DNA of 64,000 bases from Balanoglossus misakiensis (Eukaryota > Hemichordata). Numbering within the stretch: position 1 is the stretch's first letter; each line of letters opens with the position of its first letter. This document shows, in pieces, positions 35,927-47,251 of the stretch. Under the pieces are notes generated by a model. The model saw only the letters and a program-made list of their open reading frames with translations. It ran no database searches and had not been told where the DNA came from. The translations under genes were made by a program, and so were the position numbers. The stretch covers positions 1,612,001-1,676,000 of the forward strand of contig CM082578.2 in assembly GCA_040954595.2 (NCBI GenBank). The letters run 5' to 3'.

Positions 35927-36968
35927 GGAGACTAAATGCTGTGTTGTACTTGTCCAATCTGGCCTGAAATTTGGGTTGCTTTTGTTGCAAGAGTGAAGCC
36001 AAGAATAAAAAGTTACACATGGCAAAATAGAAATCAAGTGGCCAGTGTGGGGATAATTGAGTTTTAAGGGACTGTTTACTGTGTTCATTTTAGGGCACTC
36101 TTGAAGATAGTGTGTACATGTGTGCATGTGAGTGTGTGTGTGTGGGGGGGGTGGTACGTTTCTGCAAATGGTAATGGAGGGACTGAAATTGGCTTTTGAG
36201 TCAACAGTTGCGAGTTGTTTATGTTGGAACATGTTTGTAAGGTGGGAGGGCAATAATGAAATGGCAATGGTAAGAAAATGAAGTGGAAATGGTAAGGAAA
36301 TGAAGTAATGAAATAAGATGGACATGTAATGTAAAGGAAATGAAGTAATGAGATAAAAATGTAAACATAATGTAATAAGAATAGGAACAGAAATGGGAAA
36401 TAACGTAGAAACAATGGGGACAACATGAAATAATGGTGAATTAACATAATTGTTATGGGATTGTAAGTCTGAGGTGTACGTATGTAGTTGTCAATTTGTG
36501 ACGGCGTTAAGGTGAGTGAGCGCAGTGCCGTCACGAGAGCCAATGTGCACAAGATCAACGTGTTTGAAGTAAGACTGGGATTTGGTTTCGGATTCAGTGT
36601 CGGATTCGGAATCGGTTTTGAGAGACTGAAAGTAGTTAAGCATTTTGGAGCGGTCATTGTGGTTTGGCATATGCAGTACGAGTATGAAAATTACTTTGCT
36701 AAAACACGAATAAATTTGATTTAGTCTGTACTTGTTATATGTATGACATTTTTCTCACCCAAACAATGTTTATTTAAGCCGGGAATTACAAAATGTTATC
36801 AATTTATCAGCGAAGTATGTTTTCCGATGATAAAATATGTATTAAGCTATTGACGATGTGGAAAAAACAGTGATTATGTGCCGAAAATATCATACGTAAC
36901 ATGTCGAGAGAGTGTGATCAAATATATGTTAATTTTTTTACAGAGTTATTTTCACACTCGTACTGAAG
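35927..36968 (+). other. Helentron non-coding stretch with an inverted copy of the next exon
   Basis: A GAAATG-type purine-rich stretch lies at 36240-36420. On the minus strand at about 36490-36650 is a diverged copy of the exon at 36969-37110 (it reads KMLNYFQSL, then Ser/Glu/Thr-rich). The two copies face each other with about 320 bp between them. Confidence 0.45.
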
Positions 36969-37110
36969 ATGCCAAACCGCGATGGTCGCCCGAAAATGCT
37001 TAACTACTTTCAGTCTCTCGAACCCGAATCCAAAACTGCATTCGAATCCGAAACCGACACTAATTTCAGCATCGTACAAGATCAAGAAAATAACGCAGGA
37101 GTTTTGTCTG
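36969..37110 (+). CDS. Unidentified first exon (MPNRDGRPKMLNYFQSL...)
   Basis: ATG at 36969 opens 47 codons rich in Glu/Ser/Thr, ending at a good donor (G|GTAGGT, 37111) in phase 1. The codons use C normally, unlike the GT-rich surroundings, which argues for selection on protein. A matching inverted copy occurs at 36490-36650. I do not recognise the protein. The next exon is not certain; a 22-nt candidate (38501-38522, between TTGCAG and GTAAGT) fits in phase, but the join beyond it does not fit the Rep frame. It may be a 5' exon or a third gene of the Helentron. Confidence 0.3.
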
Positions 37111-39493
37111 GTAGGTAGATGTATTTGTGGTTGTGGATAGTATGTGGTAGATAATATTGTTGTAAATGAATTATTTCAGATGGCGACATAGGTAGGGCTT
37201 GGTATTGCAGCATGTTGTGGTTCGGAAAGTGGGCCGAGTTCGCGGATTCGATTAGTGGAGTTGTGGAGTGTGAAATTTCAAGATGGCGGCTATGCTATGT
37301 AGGAGTGGTCATAGTCAGTGCACGTATTCCCGTTGTTTATTACAACATGTGCAATGTGCTGAGATAAGAATGACTACATAAGAGAACTGACCAAGAGCGG
37401 AAACTTATAATATGAGGAGTGATTTGCAGCAAACCGTGACCCGTGAGTATTTGGGCAAGTTGTGTTCAATAACGGGAGTGTAAATTAGTAAGACATGATG
37501 ACGCTCGGCAAACATGTTGGTGAAGTGTTAGACTGAAATCATCGAATGGCCCAATAGATGATAAACACGTCGCAGTCTTGGCTGTGCGGTGTTCACACAT
37601 AGCGTGTGTGTAGTGTGTTTGACAGATTTGAAGCACATATTGACTCATGAATGTAAATGTTGACATTGAATAATTAAATATGTTCAGTATGGTCGCCGCG
37701 GGTCGCGTGCATCGGGCACTGTCAGGTCGCGACGAAAACGAAAAGGTCGCGAGTATTGCTATTGGTCCCTGTGATGCACGCGTTTTGGTGTGAGAAATTG
37801 TCTGTTTTGGTGGAAATCAAACACATTGCCCAAAACCAGTCGCGCGTTTTGGACTGACCGTGTGCTGCGTGTTACATTGGGTCCACAGCTGATGCAGTCG
37901 AGTGGGTTCCGCGATCGCGCGGGACCACACACTTAATGACTTATGAGAACGGTTTCAAAGTCGCTGTCACGGTCGCGAGTATTAATGGCGTCGATCGATA
38001 TTAAAATTATAGTCTTCGAAACTCCCGAAATTGTCATCATTGTTGATGTCGCCGTTATGAAAATGTGTACTGAAGAATTGCATGTCGTCAGTGTTTTCAG
38101 AGTAAGGAAAGGTCGCATACTGGCGAAGGTCTCGTAAATAGGGCAGGTCGATAACACTTTACAGCGTGCTCATGAATGTGTATAACTATAAGCTCATTAA
38201 TGTATGTAATTTATAAGTTATAGATTGGCGATGTTGTTGATTTAAGTATTTTGTGAAGACTAGTATTGTATTATTGGTGTGCGAAGAGGGAATTTCTGTG
38301 AATAATATTTGGCTGAAATAGAGGGAATACATACAAATGCGTATCGGTCGCCATATGCTAGAGTGTGGAGCAATATTCTCATGCAGAAAAGAAGTGGAAA
38401 GGTTTAAGTGTGCAAATGATATAAATATATGTATGTGTCATGTTCATGTGCACGTGGCTATATTACCAATAATAATAATTTATTATTCCTTATGTTGCAG
38501 TTGTGGGCAAAGATATTTCAGGGTAAGTGATGTTAGTCATTATATGTGGAGAGTGGTTTAAGTCTAAAGAGAGTGTGTTGGAGTGTGTATTACAAATTTG
38601 TTGTGGTTGTTATTAACTGCTGGTGGGGCGAAGTACTAATTGTCAACAGGTGAAATCCAAGGTGCAATTGTTATGTGGAGATGAAGGAAATGCACCAAAA
38701 AACATTTGTTGTATAAAAGTGGTTGTCTGTCTTGTTGTGCACAGAATTTGTGATGATTGATTTCAGGTGTTGGGGAAGTTGTAGGTGTGTTTCATTGTAA
38801 CATAATATGTAAAAAAGTGATATGTACCAAACGAGTGGGATGAGTGGGAAAAGGTATGATTTGATGTATGTAGTCACATTGTTTAAGTTAAAGTGGTGCA
38901 AAAATGTAATTTGAGGTGGAAGGTATGAGGAATATTACAGAGGAAGCTGTGCTAGTAATACTATGACATTATTACATGTATAGTGCAAAGCATAGGTGGC
39001 GTAAAACCACTGACTGTAGCCTGATATAACATTTAAAGAGGAACTAAAGGTGAGAAACTGCAGAAGTCATGGACGGGCGCCAATGATTGTTCAGCTGACA
39101 ATGTCACCCTCAAGAACAACGGTGGCAGTTCAATAAGTGGATTTAATCGATGCTTCAAACATGACAATTGAAGATTACACACAGCGATTACAAAAATCTC
39201 ACTGTTAAGTCATGAAAAAGAAGTGTTTTGGAGCTTGGCAACTACCGAAAACAACAACCCAATGTAATTGTCTGTTAGCATGGTCAAAGGTTATGAGTCG
39301 CAAAGTGACATTTCTGATTGGATGACTGGTATATGAACGTAAATTTAAAATACTAGTAAGTTACTTGTCTCAAATCACAAGCTCAGCTATGGCTGAGTAT
39401 TGTTATTAGTAAGTGCAAGCTGTAATATTAAGTGTTTTAGTTTGTCTGTGACATTTCCAATGAAGAATATTGTAATTTGGCGACATAGCTGAA
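37111..39493 (+). other. Helentron stretch upstream of the Rep frame, with a CpG-rich patch
   Basis: Positions 37680-38140 are CpG-rich and repeat GGTCGCGAGTATT-like motifs, contrasting with the C-poor flanks. AAGATGGCGGC (YY1-like) is at about 37272. Positions 39010-39420 lose the GT bias and hold a GATTGG box and short A-rich stretches, suggesting a promoter for the Rep gene. No further coding exon is certain. Confidence 0.35.
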
Positions 39494-42400
39494 ATGGATG
39501 ACGTATGGACTTCAGAGGGAGAAGTTGTAAAGGTGTCTGTTATAATATTATTTTCAAATTTGTTTCAGATGCCACGTAAGAAAAGCTGGAAGAAGAGTGC
39601 TGTGCGGAAGAAGCGGTTGGGTTTGGGTTGCGTCCCACCAACTACTGGAATTGTCACTCAGGGCCAATCTGTCCTGTTTGACCAAAATGACACTATTAAA
39701 ACGGATAATGAATCTGGAAATTATGTCCCTCGGGACCTTATGAACTTGGACAATGAATCTGGAAATTATGTCCCTCGGGACCTTATGAACGTGGATAATG
39801 AATGTGGAAATAATGTGCCTTTGGGCTGTTTGAACTTGGATAGGGAATATGGAAATTATGGGGTTCGGGACCCCTTGGACCTTGATAATGAAGCTGGTCA
39901 TTTTGTCACTGGAGACACTAGAAGCATCAAAAATGAGTCAAAAAATGATATTCTTTGTAATGAACGTGGACATAAGAATACTGACAATGACAGTGGTTCA
40001 ACTGTCCCTATATATAAAGAAGAAATTGCAGAGCTTCATGATTTGAATAAAGTCATTTGTAATAAAGAGGAAGTTAAAAATGATGCACATTGTCACAAGG
40101 TGTTTAACATTGCAAGTGTTCCCTTGAACACCTCAACTGTTTCAACAATATCGGTACAAGGCAATTTTCACCAGGGTCATGGACAGTTTGGACAACACAG
40201 TGGCAAACAGTGTGTTGCTAACAGTTTTGTTTCTGTATTATATAGTAAAGCTAAAAATCTTGATATGTGGAATTCATCTGATCTGGATACAATACTACAA
40301 ACAGGAAATGAATTGTATGGCTTGCTGCAGCAGTCAAGTACAATGAATGATGTATATCTTTTAGTCACGGAGTTACCACAGTCAATAGAATTATTTGGCC
40401 TAAGGTTTGAATTGAGTATCGCGCAATCTGCAACAGGTTTATTACGTGGTGATGGCAATATAGAATACTGTTTGGTATCGTTTGCAGAGGCAATCATGAC
40501 ATGTGTAACAAAATATGATGCATGTTTTGTTAATTTCGGAGGAGCTGTGGTCACTGTGTTGAAGACCAACAATATGTATTATGTATTTGACAGCCATTCA
40601 AGAGACTCAAAGGGTATGGTTGCAGCTGATGGTAAAAGTGTACTTGTACCACTCAGCAATATCGAGTTAGTCTATGAACATTGCTGTAAATTAGCAGTTT
40701 CAATGAATGTTGGTATGAGTGAACAGTTTGAAGTTACTGGAATTAATGTTGCTGTTTACTCTGACAATGTGCAGAATGAAGACAACTCAGAAACACAGAG
40801 TGATGAAGTTGTTATAGTTGGAAGTGAAAAGATTCCTCTGTTATATAGTCCTTTAACTTGTGAAGTTCGGGAATCCTTGTGCAGTCAACTTGGTATACAG
40901 AATGAAAATAACATGGATGCTTATGTTCATGAAAGTGGTGAACTTGGTGAACCATGCAAAACTAAACCTATTAAAGGAGATGGCAACTGTTTTTTCCGAG
41001 CTGTGTCGTACGCAGTCTCTGGTACTGAGAAGAACCATAAGATGATACGATCGGCTGTAGTTTGTCATTTAAAAGAGAATGGTGCTGTGTTTTATAGGCA
41101 TTTACGATCAGGGTATCAATCAGTTGATGAGTATCTCAAGACAACTCGTATGGAGTGTTTGGGTACATGGGCAACAGAAGTAGAGATTCTAGCAACAGCT
41201 GACCTGTTGAAAAGTGATGTATGTACTTTCACGACAGGGAGGTGGGTGAAATATTCTAACGTTCAAGTTGACAAGAACAGCGTAAATACTGGTAAATGTA
41301 TATTCCTGAAACACTGTATGGATGTACACTATGAAGTTGTACAATGTGTTAAGCCTATAGATGTTCTCCCGTATGAATGCAGTCATAATTGTAAGACTAC
41401 ATTACAAATTAGACCAAGCGTTGATGGCAGTGATAGCATCGGTGAACGTATGAGAAGTTTATCAACTGATATGAATGAAATACCAGTCACTGGACATTGC
41501 TATGATGAAAGAAGAGCACATAAACGTAAAAGGGATGAAACCAAGGTATGCATAGTATCTGTTGATCAATCTTGTACCACGATAGCAGAGAGACTGTTGA
41601 AGAGGAAACGATCATGTGCTCCACCTGCACATAGTAGTATTATGAATGAGGAAAGGAAACGTACAGCGCATAAGAAATACTGGACTAACTTGGAATTTCG
41701 TACCAGGAAAAAAAATAGTGTCAACAGTTTGTATAAAGAGAATGCTGTTGACAAAAAAGCAAAAGTTAAACAAATGTATAATGACAATAAGTATTATAAG
41801 CAAAGTAAGAAGGCACACAGTATAGCAAAGTATAAGGGGAACGAATTGCACAGGCAAGACGTAAAGAGAAGAAGTGTTGCAAAGTATGAGGAGAATCAGT
41901 TCCATAGAGAAGATGTAAAGAGACGAAGTATTGCAAAGTATGAAGGGAATGAGTCTCACAGAGCAGCTGTGAAGGCAAGATACATCGAAAAATACAAGAA
42001 AAGTGCAACATACAGGGAGGAGACTAAATCGAAAGTGTATCATTCTAGACTATCCAGAGCAAATGCTCAAAAGGATATACAAAACGTGTTGTGTATGTTT
42101 CAGAATGAAATAAGTGATGGTCCAAATTATATCTGTTCAGTTTGCTTTCGACTTCTTTTCAGAAATCAAGTGATACTGTGCAAAAGAGACATGTATGCAC
42201 AAAAAGGGGGCGCTGTACAAAACATTGCAAATAAGTGTTTTGACTTCCACAACTGCACACAATTGTGTGATAACGACTGTTTGTATTTGAGACAGAAACA
42301 GCAACAATTGTGGATATGTTTTACTTGTCACCGGAAGTTGTTGAATGGGAAAATGCCTGCAGAAGCTGCAGCAAATAATCTTCATGTAATCAGTATTCCA

Positions 42401-44596
42401 AAGGAATTGAAATGCTTAAATTCACTAGAACAACATTTGATTGCATTGCACATTCCTTTCATGAAAATGTTAGCTTTACCAAAAGGTGGACAGAATGGAG
42501 TGCACGGACCAGTGGTTTGTGTTCCTTCTAGTGTGGGAAAAGGTACATATGTTTTACCACGTCAAGAGTCAGATGACCAAATGATAAGAGTCAAGTTGAA
42601 ACGGAAACTGACTTATAAAGGTCACTATGAATTTCAATATGTGAATGACTTGAAAATTAGAAATGCAATTGAATATCTTACTGTCAATAACAAGTGGTAC
42701 AGTGATATTTGTTTCAATAAAGAATGGAAGAATCCCCTAGCAGAAATGGAAGAACAAAATGGATGTATTTCTGAGGGTAAATATACACAAAATGGCACAA
42801 ATGTAACTAACAGAGAATTACAGGATGTTGCTGGCAATGTGGAAATGGAGAATCATACTGATGGAGGACAGAAGGAATTAGAGGATGATACTGGAAATGT
42901 ACAGTCACAGGATAATATTGAGAAGACGGAATCAGAGCATGGTGAAAAGAATAGTGAAGAAGAGAATGAAACATATACTGAAGAACAACAAGGGATGTTT
43001 ATGGACACATGTCTTCAACCTGTAGACATAGGACAGGAAGTTCTCGATCAACATTTTGACAAAATCTATTCTGTTGCACCTGCTGAAAAGAATAAGCCTG
43101 TTGCAATTTTGTCAGATGAGAGTAATGAAGCTAAATCTTTCCCTGTATTGTATCCCATTGGGTCACCAACTTTCCATGATAATCGTGAAGTGAGAATAAC
43201 ACTTGCTCGATATCTTCACACTCGATTGATGAATGCAGATAGTAGATTTGCCCAAAACACAGATTTCATATTTTATTCTCAGTTTTTGTCAGAAATGCAA
43301 CAAGTTCTGTCAAATGTGTCAATTGCAATGCGTAAAGGGTCAAGCAGAACCTGCACAGGAAAGGTAACAGCAGCAACTCTGAGAGATGAGCAATCATTGA
43401 AGAAGATTTTAAATTATGATGAGGGTTACAAATTTTTGAAACCAATTCGAGGAACACCACCTTTTTGGCAGAGTGCACAGAAAGATCTTTTTGCAATGGT
43501 TAGGCAGCTTGGAATACCAACATGGTTTTGCTCATTTTCATCAGCAGACATGAGATGGCCTGAGATGATTAATAGTATTCTGGAAGCAGAAGGTGATAGT
43601 CGTAGAGCTGAACAGTTAGATTGGTCAGAGAAGTGTGCTGTATTGAGGAGAAACCCTGTGACAGCTGCTCGAATGTTTGATAGGAGATTTCATTTCTTTT
43701 TGACACATGTTATTTTGTCTCCAGCAGAACCAATTGGTCAAATTGAAGATTATTTTTATCGAGTTGAATTTCAGCAACGTGGGTCACCACATACACATTG
43801 TCTCTTTTGGGTGAAAGATGCACCAATAGTTGATAAAAATGATGATGATGAAGTGACTGCATTTGTTGATAAGTATGTGACTTGTGCAATGCCATCTGAA
43901 GACAATGATGAGGAACTGTACGAAATTGTAAACAGTGTTCAGAAACATAGTACACGACACTCAAAGTCTTGTAGAAAGCAGGGGACTGAATGTAGGTTCA
44001 ACTTTCCGCGACCGCCTTCTGAAGACACTTTTATTGCACGATGTGATACTGATGATAAATCCACTGACAATATGGAAAAGGTAGATGGGGACAAGGAGAC
44101 TGAGATCAATTCTAATTGTCATGAGAGTTCTGAATGTTGTGAGAGAGTTGATGTGAATACAGACAAAGTAGAAGACATGAGTAAAGCTGAAGCCAAGAAA
44201 ATTCTCACACAAATTTGGACTACACTTTTACATTCTGGAAATAATTTTGCAACAGTAGAATCACTGTTTCATAGCATTGGACTTACACAGGATCTGTTTG
44301 AGAGAGCATGTAGTGTACTAACTAAGAAAACCAGTGTCGTCTTGAAGAGGCAAACAAGTGATGTGTGGGTAAATCAATATAATGGAGATTTGTTGCGATG
44401 TTGGAACGCTAATATGGACATACAATTTGTGGTAGACGCATATAGTTGCATTGTGTACATCATAAGCTACATATCTAAAGCAGAAAGAGAGATGGGATTG
44501 TTGTTGGAACATGCACAGAAAGAAGCTTCCAAACAGGATAATGTAGATGCTAAGGAAGCCCTGAAGGAATTGGGATTTGTGTATCTGACAAATTGA
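39494..44596 (+). pseudogene. Helentron Rep-helicase, N-terminal part: proteases and Rep nuclease
   Basis: The frame runs 1700 codons from ATG 39494. ATG 39569 ([10 protein letters not shown]) directly follows TTTGTTTCAG and resembles usual Helitron N-termini, so it may be the real start. Domains by residue: ~15-aa [15 protein letters not shown]-type repeats (71-150); a C76-like cysteine protease region (C240, D366, H368); an OTU protease (D496-G-N-C499, H612); Lys-rich ~20-aa repeats (760-840); a Cys-rich Helitron region (880-1010); a Helitron-like N domain (from ~1215); and the Rep HUH nuclease with H1433-T-H1435 and the paired tyrosines Y1655 and Y1659 that cut and join strands. The frame ends at TGA (44594), immediately before the conserved EVSAQEA block where the family normally has Arg, so this is a nonsense mutation within a longer protein. 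Confidence 0.85.
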
Positions 44597-46866
44597 GAGG
44601 TTAGTGCTCAAGAAGCAGTGTATAGGGTTTGTAACTTGAGGTTGAAAGAAGGATCTAGAAAAGTTCAGTTTATCCCAACAGGGGACAATCCCACAAGAAT
44701 GAGTTTACCTCTTGAAGTTTTACAAATGAAAAGTGAAAGTGGTGATTTTGACGAGGAGGATATTTGGATGACAAGCATGGTAGATCGTTATAAGAACAGG
44801 CCCGATGGAGATTCCTTTGATAAAATGTGTCAAGCTGCATTTGTTTCAGAGTTTAGAGTCATGTCATCATCTGAGGTATCGAATACATCCTCAAAGAAGA
44901 ATGTAGCTGTACTAAAAAATGGTCTTGGTTTCATGAAGAGAAGAACTCAAACAGCTCCAGCAGTGGTCAGGTATGCAAGGTTTTCACCTGTCAAACAGCC
45001 AGAGAAATATTATCAAAGTATTCTGCAGTTGTTCTTGCCTTTTCGCATTGATACCCAATTGAAACCTGACAAGTTTGACTCATTTGAAGATTTTTATAAC
45101 ACTGGTGGAGTCAAGTTTGGTGCAGAAGGTGTAGTAACTGTGAAAGAAATAGTGCAAAGAAATAGAGCTGTATTTGAGAAAGAAGCTGATGTGCTGGATT
45201 CAGCCGAGGAAATACTTCGAACAAGTGATAATTTGGAAGATGCATGGGCACAAATTCATCCTTCAACTGAAATGGATAGATTGGAGAGTGAACAAGAAAG
45301 GAAAGATGATCCTATGGAAAATGAAAATGAAAGTGATGAATCTATGCCAGATTTGCTGAAAAAAGACAAGAAAATGTCTGCTGGTGCAGTCCATCACCAT
45401 TGTGGAATGTCAAGAAGTGAAGCTGTGGTATTGATGAGATCTTTAAACAAGAGACAGCGAGAAATATTTTACTGGGTAAGACAATGGTGTCTGAAGAAGG
45501 TTACTGGAAATATTGTGGGTTCTTTTCACATATTTGTAACTGGTGGTGCAGGTACAGGGAAATCTCATTTAATCAAAGCTGTGTACTATGAAGCATCAAG
45601 AATTCTGGCACGTATTGTACTAAATCCACATGATGTCTGTGTTCTTCTCACTGCACCGACAGGTGTAGCTGCATTTAATATAGGTGCAACTACTATACAT
45701 AGTACCTTCTCAATACCTATCGATGCCAAACTGCCATACCAACCACTTGGACAAGAGAAAATTAATACATTGAGAGCAAAGCTTGGTAATCTGCAAATTC
45801 TCATTATTGATGAGATATCAATGGTTGATAAGAAACTACTGAGTTATGTTCATGGGAGATTGAGGCAAATCAAACAAACTGGTGATCAGTGCCCATTTGG
45901 TGGTGTATCAGTAATTGCTGTTGGTGATTTCTACCAATTATCTCCAGTAAAAGGAAAGGCATTGTACATGGACAATGAGGGTGTTGATCTGTGGAATGAC
46001 TACTTTGTCATTGCTGAACTTACTGACATTGTGAGACAGCAAGACCCAGAATTTGCCAGAGCTTTAAATGTTATCCGTAAGAGAGAGAAATCAGAAGACT
46101 TGGATGCTGGCATAATTGACATGCTACATAAGTGTGAAACTGGTGAGGAGAGTACTGGAATTCACATTTTTGCACGAAACAAAGATGTTAACGAATGTAA
46201 TATCACAAAACTTCACTCTATTTGTTCAGATGTACCAATAATGTCCATCGATGCACAGGATTTCCGCAGAGATCCAAAAACAAAGAAACTAATCAAAATA
46301 AATGGCCACCACAGTAAACTGTACAATACAAATTTGCCAAAAAGTGTGACATTGGCTGTAGGTGCTCGTGTCATGTTAACAAGTAACATTGATGTGGCTG
46401 ATGGCCTAGTAAATGGTGTTTTTGGCACTGTTTCTTATATATATGTGAAGCCCGGTGAGACTTTCCCATCTACTGTATATGTTCGTTTTGACAATGACCA
46501 AATTGGTACAAAACTTCGCAGTCACACAGAGACATTGACATCAATACCCGAAAGAAGTACACCAATCAAGTGTGAGGAAGATAGAGTGAATAATTGTGGC
46601 AGTATTAGACGACAATTTCCATTGAAACTTGCTTGGGCAAGCACGGTGCATAAGGTACAAGGTTTAACTGTAGAGGAAACTGTAGTATCATTGCACAAAA
46701 TATTTCAGCCCGGACAAGCTTATGTGGCGTTAAGTCGAGTAAAATCTCTAAGTGGGCTTAGTATAAAAGATTTCGACGAATCTGCTATATACTGCAATAG
46801 CAAAATCAGTGGTGTGTTATCATGCATGCCAAAGTTACAGATGTCACCTGGAGGAACTGAGAATGT
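44597..46866 (+). pseudogene. Helentron Pif1-like helicase (same frame as the Rep part)
   Basis: It continues the Rep frame without shift after the TGA, beginning EVSAQEAVYRV. The helicase is superfamily 1B, Pif1/RecD-like. Counting residues from codon 44618: Walker A GGAGTGKS with K315; Walker B IIDEISM with D398/E399; motif III GDFYQLSPV; arginine-finger region ELTDIVRQQD; then KLAWASTVHKVQGLT and YVALSRVKSLSGL. It would unwind DNA during rolling-circle transposition. The host coding sequence ends at 46866, where the BEL/Pao LTR begins; an apparent 11-codon extension into the LTR ends at 46900 and is not part of the gene. All helicase motifs look intact. Confidence 0.9.
46862..46866. repeat. 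Target-site duplication AATGT, left
   Basis: It is the same 5-mer as 53443-53447 and immediately precedes the 5' LTR. A 5-bp duplication is usual for BEL/Pao integrases. Confidence 0.9.
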
Positions 46867-47214
46867 TATCGTAAAGTTTGGGAAAAGGAAATATCTTTGA
46901 TGATTTACATGTTGTTTTCTCGTGTTTGTAGTGCTTGAGCTTGATGCAAAAACCGGATTTGGTTGAGTTTTAATTTATGCATTACCGGTGAAACTGACGT
47001 CAAATGTAGCAAAATCCTACGGTTTGAGCCAATCGGTGCTCATGGGTTTCCCGCGTCCGATGGACTATTTTGGGAGCTGACATTCTGGAATTTTCTAGTT
47101 CAGTGTTGTTTTGGAAAACTGCGAGTCGCACGCATCGCAGTACTGTTCTGTACCTGTTCGTGGTTTCACGGAAGTCCGATATAAAGAGCTTTGCTCAATA
47201 AATTCACCCCCACA
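46867..47214 (+). repeat. BEL/Pao 5' LTR
   Basis: It runs from TATCGTAAAG to CACCCCCACA. The target duplication fixes these ends, so the LTR starts with TA rather than the canonical TG. Confidence 0.9.
47180..47202 (+). promoter_or_regulatory. LTR TATA box and polyadenylation signal
   Basis: TATAAAG at 47180-47186 and AATAAA at 47197-47202 lie close together near the LTR end, a compact promoter/terminator layout; the copies in the 3' LTR are identical. Confidence 0.55.
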
Positions 47215-47220
47215 TTATTT

Positions 47221-47238
47221 TGGTGCCGAGACCAGGAT
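47221..47238 (+). other. Primer-binding site
   Basis: TGGTGCCGAGACCAGGAT lies 6 nt after the 5' LTR and starts with TGG, the complement of a tRNA CCA tail. The tRNA was not identified. Confidence 0.6.
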
Positions 47239-47251
47239 ATCGGATTCCGTG

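Noticed and set aside
36085-36657. 190-codon minus-strand frame with hydrophobic stretches
   Set aside because: The hydrophobicity comes from an AAATG-rich + strand repeat; no signal or domain is convincing, and the better minus-strand frame there is the KMLNYFQSL copy.
46867-46900. Helicase frame continuing 11 codons into the BEL LTR
   Set aside because: This is read-through into inserted DNA, not native coding sequence.
47111-47251. Upstream extension of the BEL polyprotein from a TTG codon
   Set aside because: It lies in the LTR and primer-binding region; the first ATG after the primer-binding site, 47252, is the better start.
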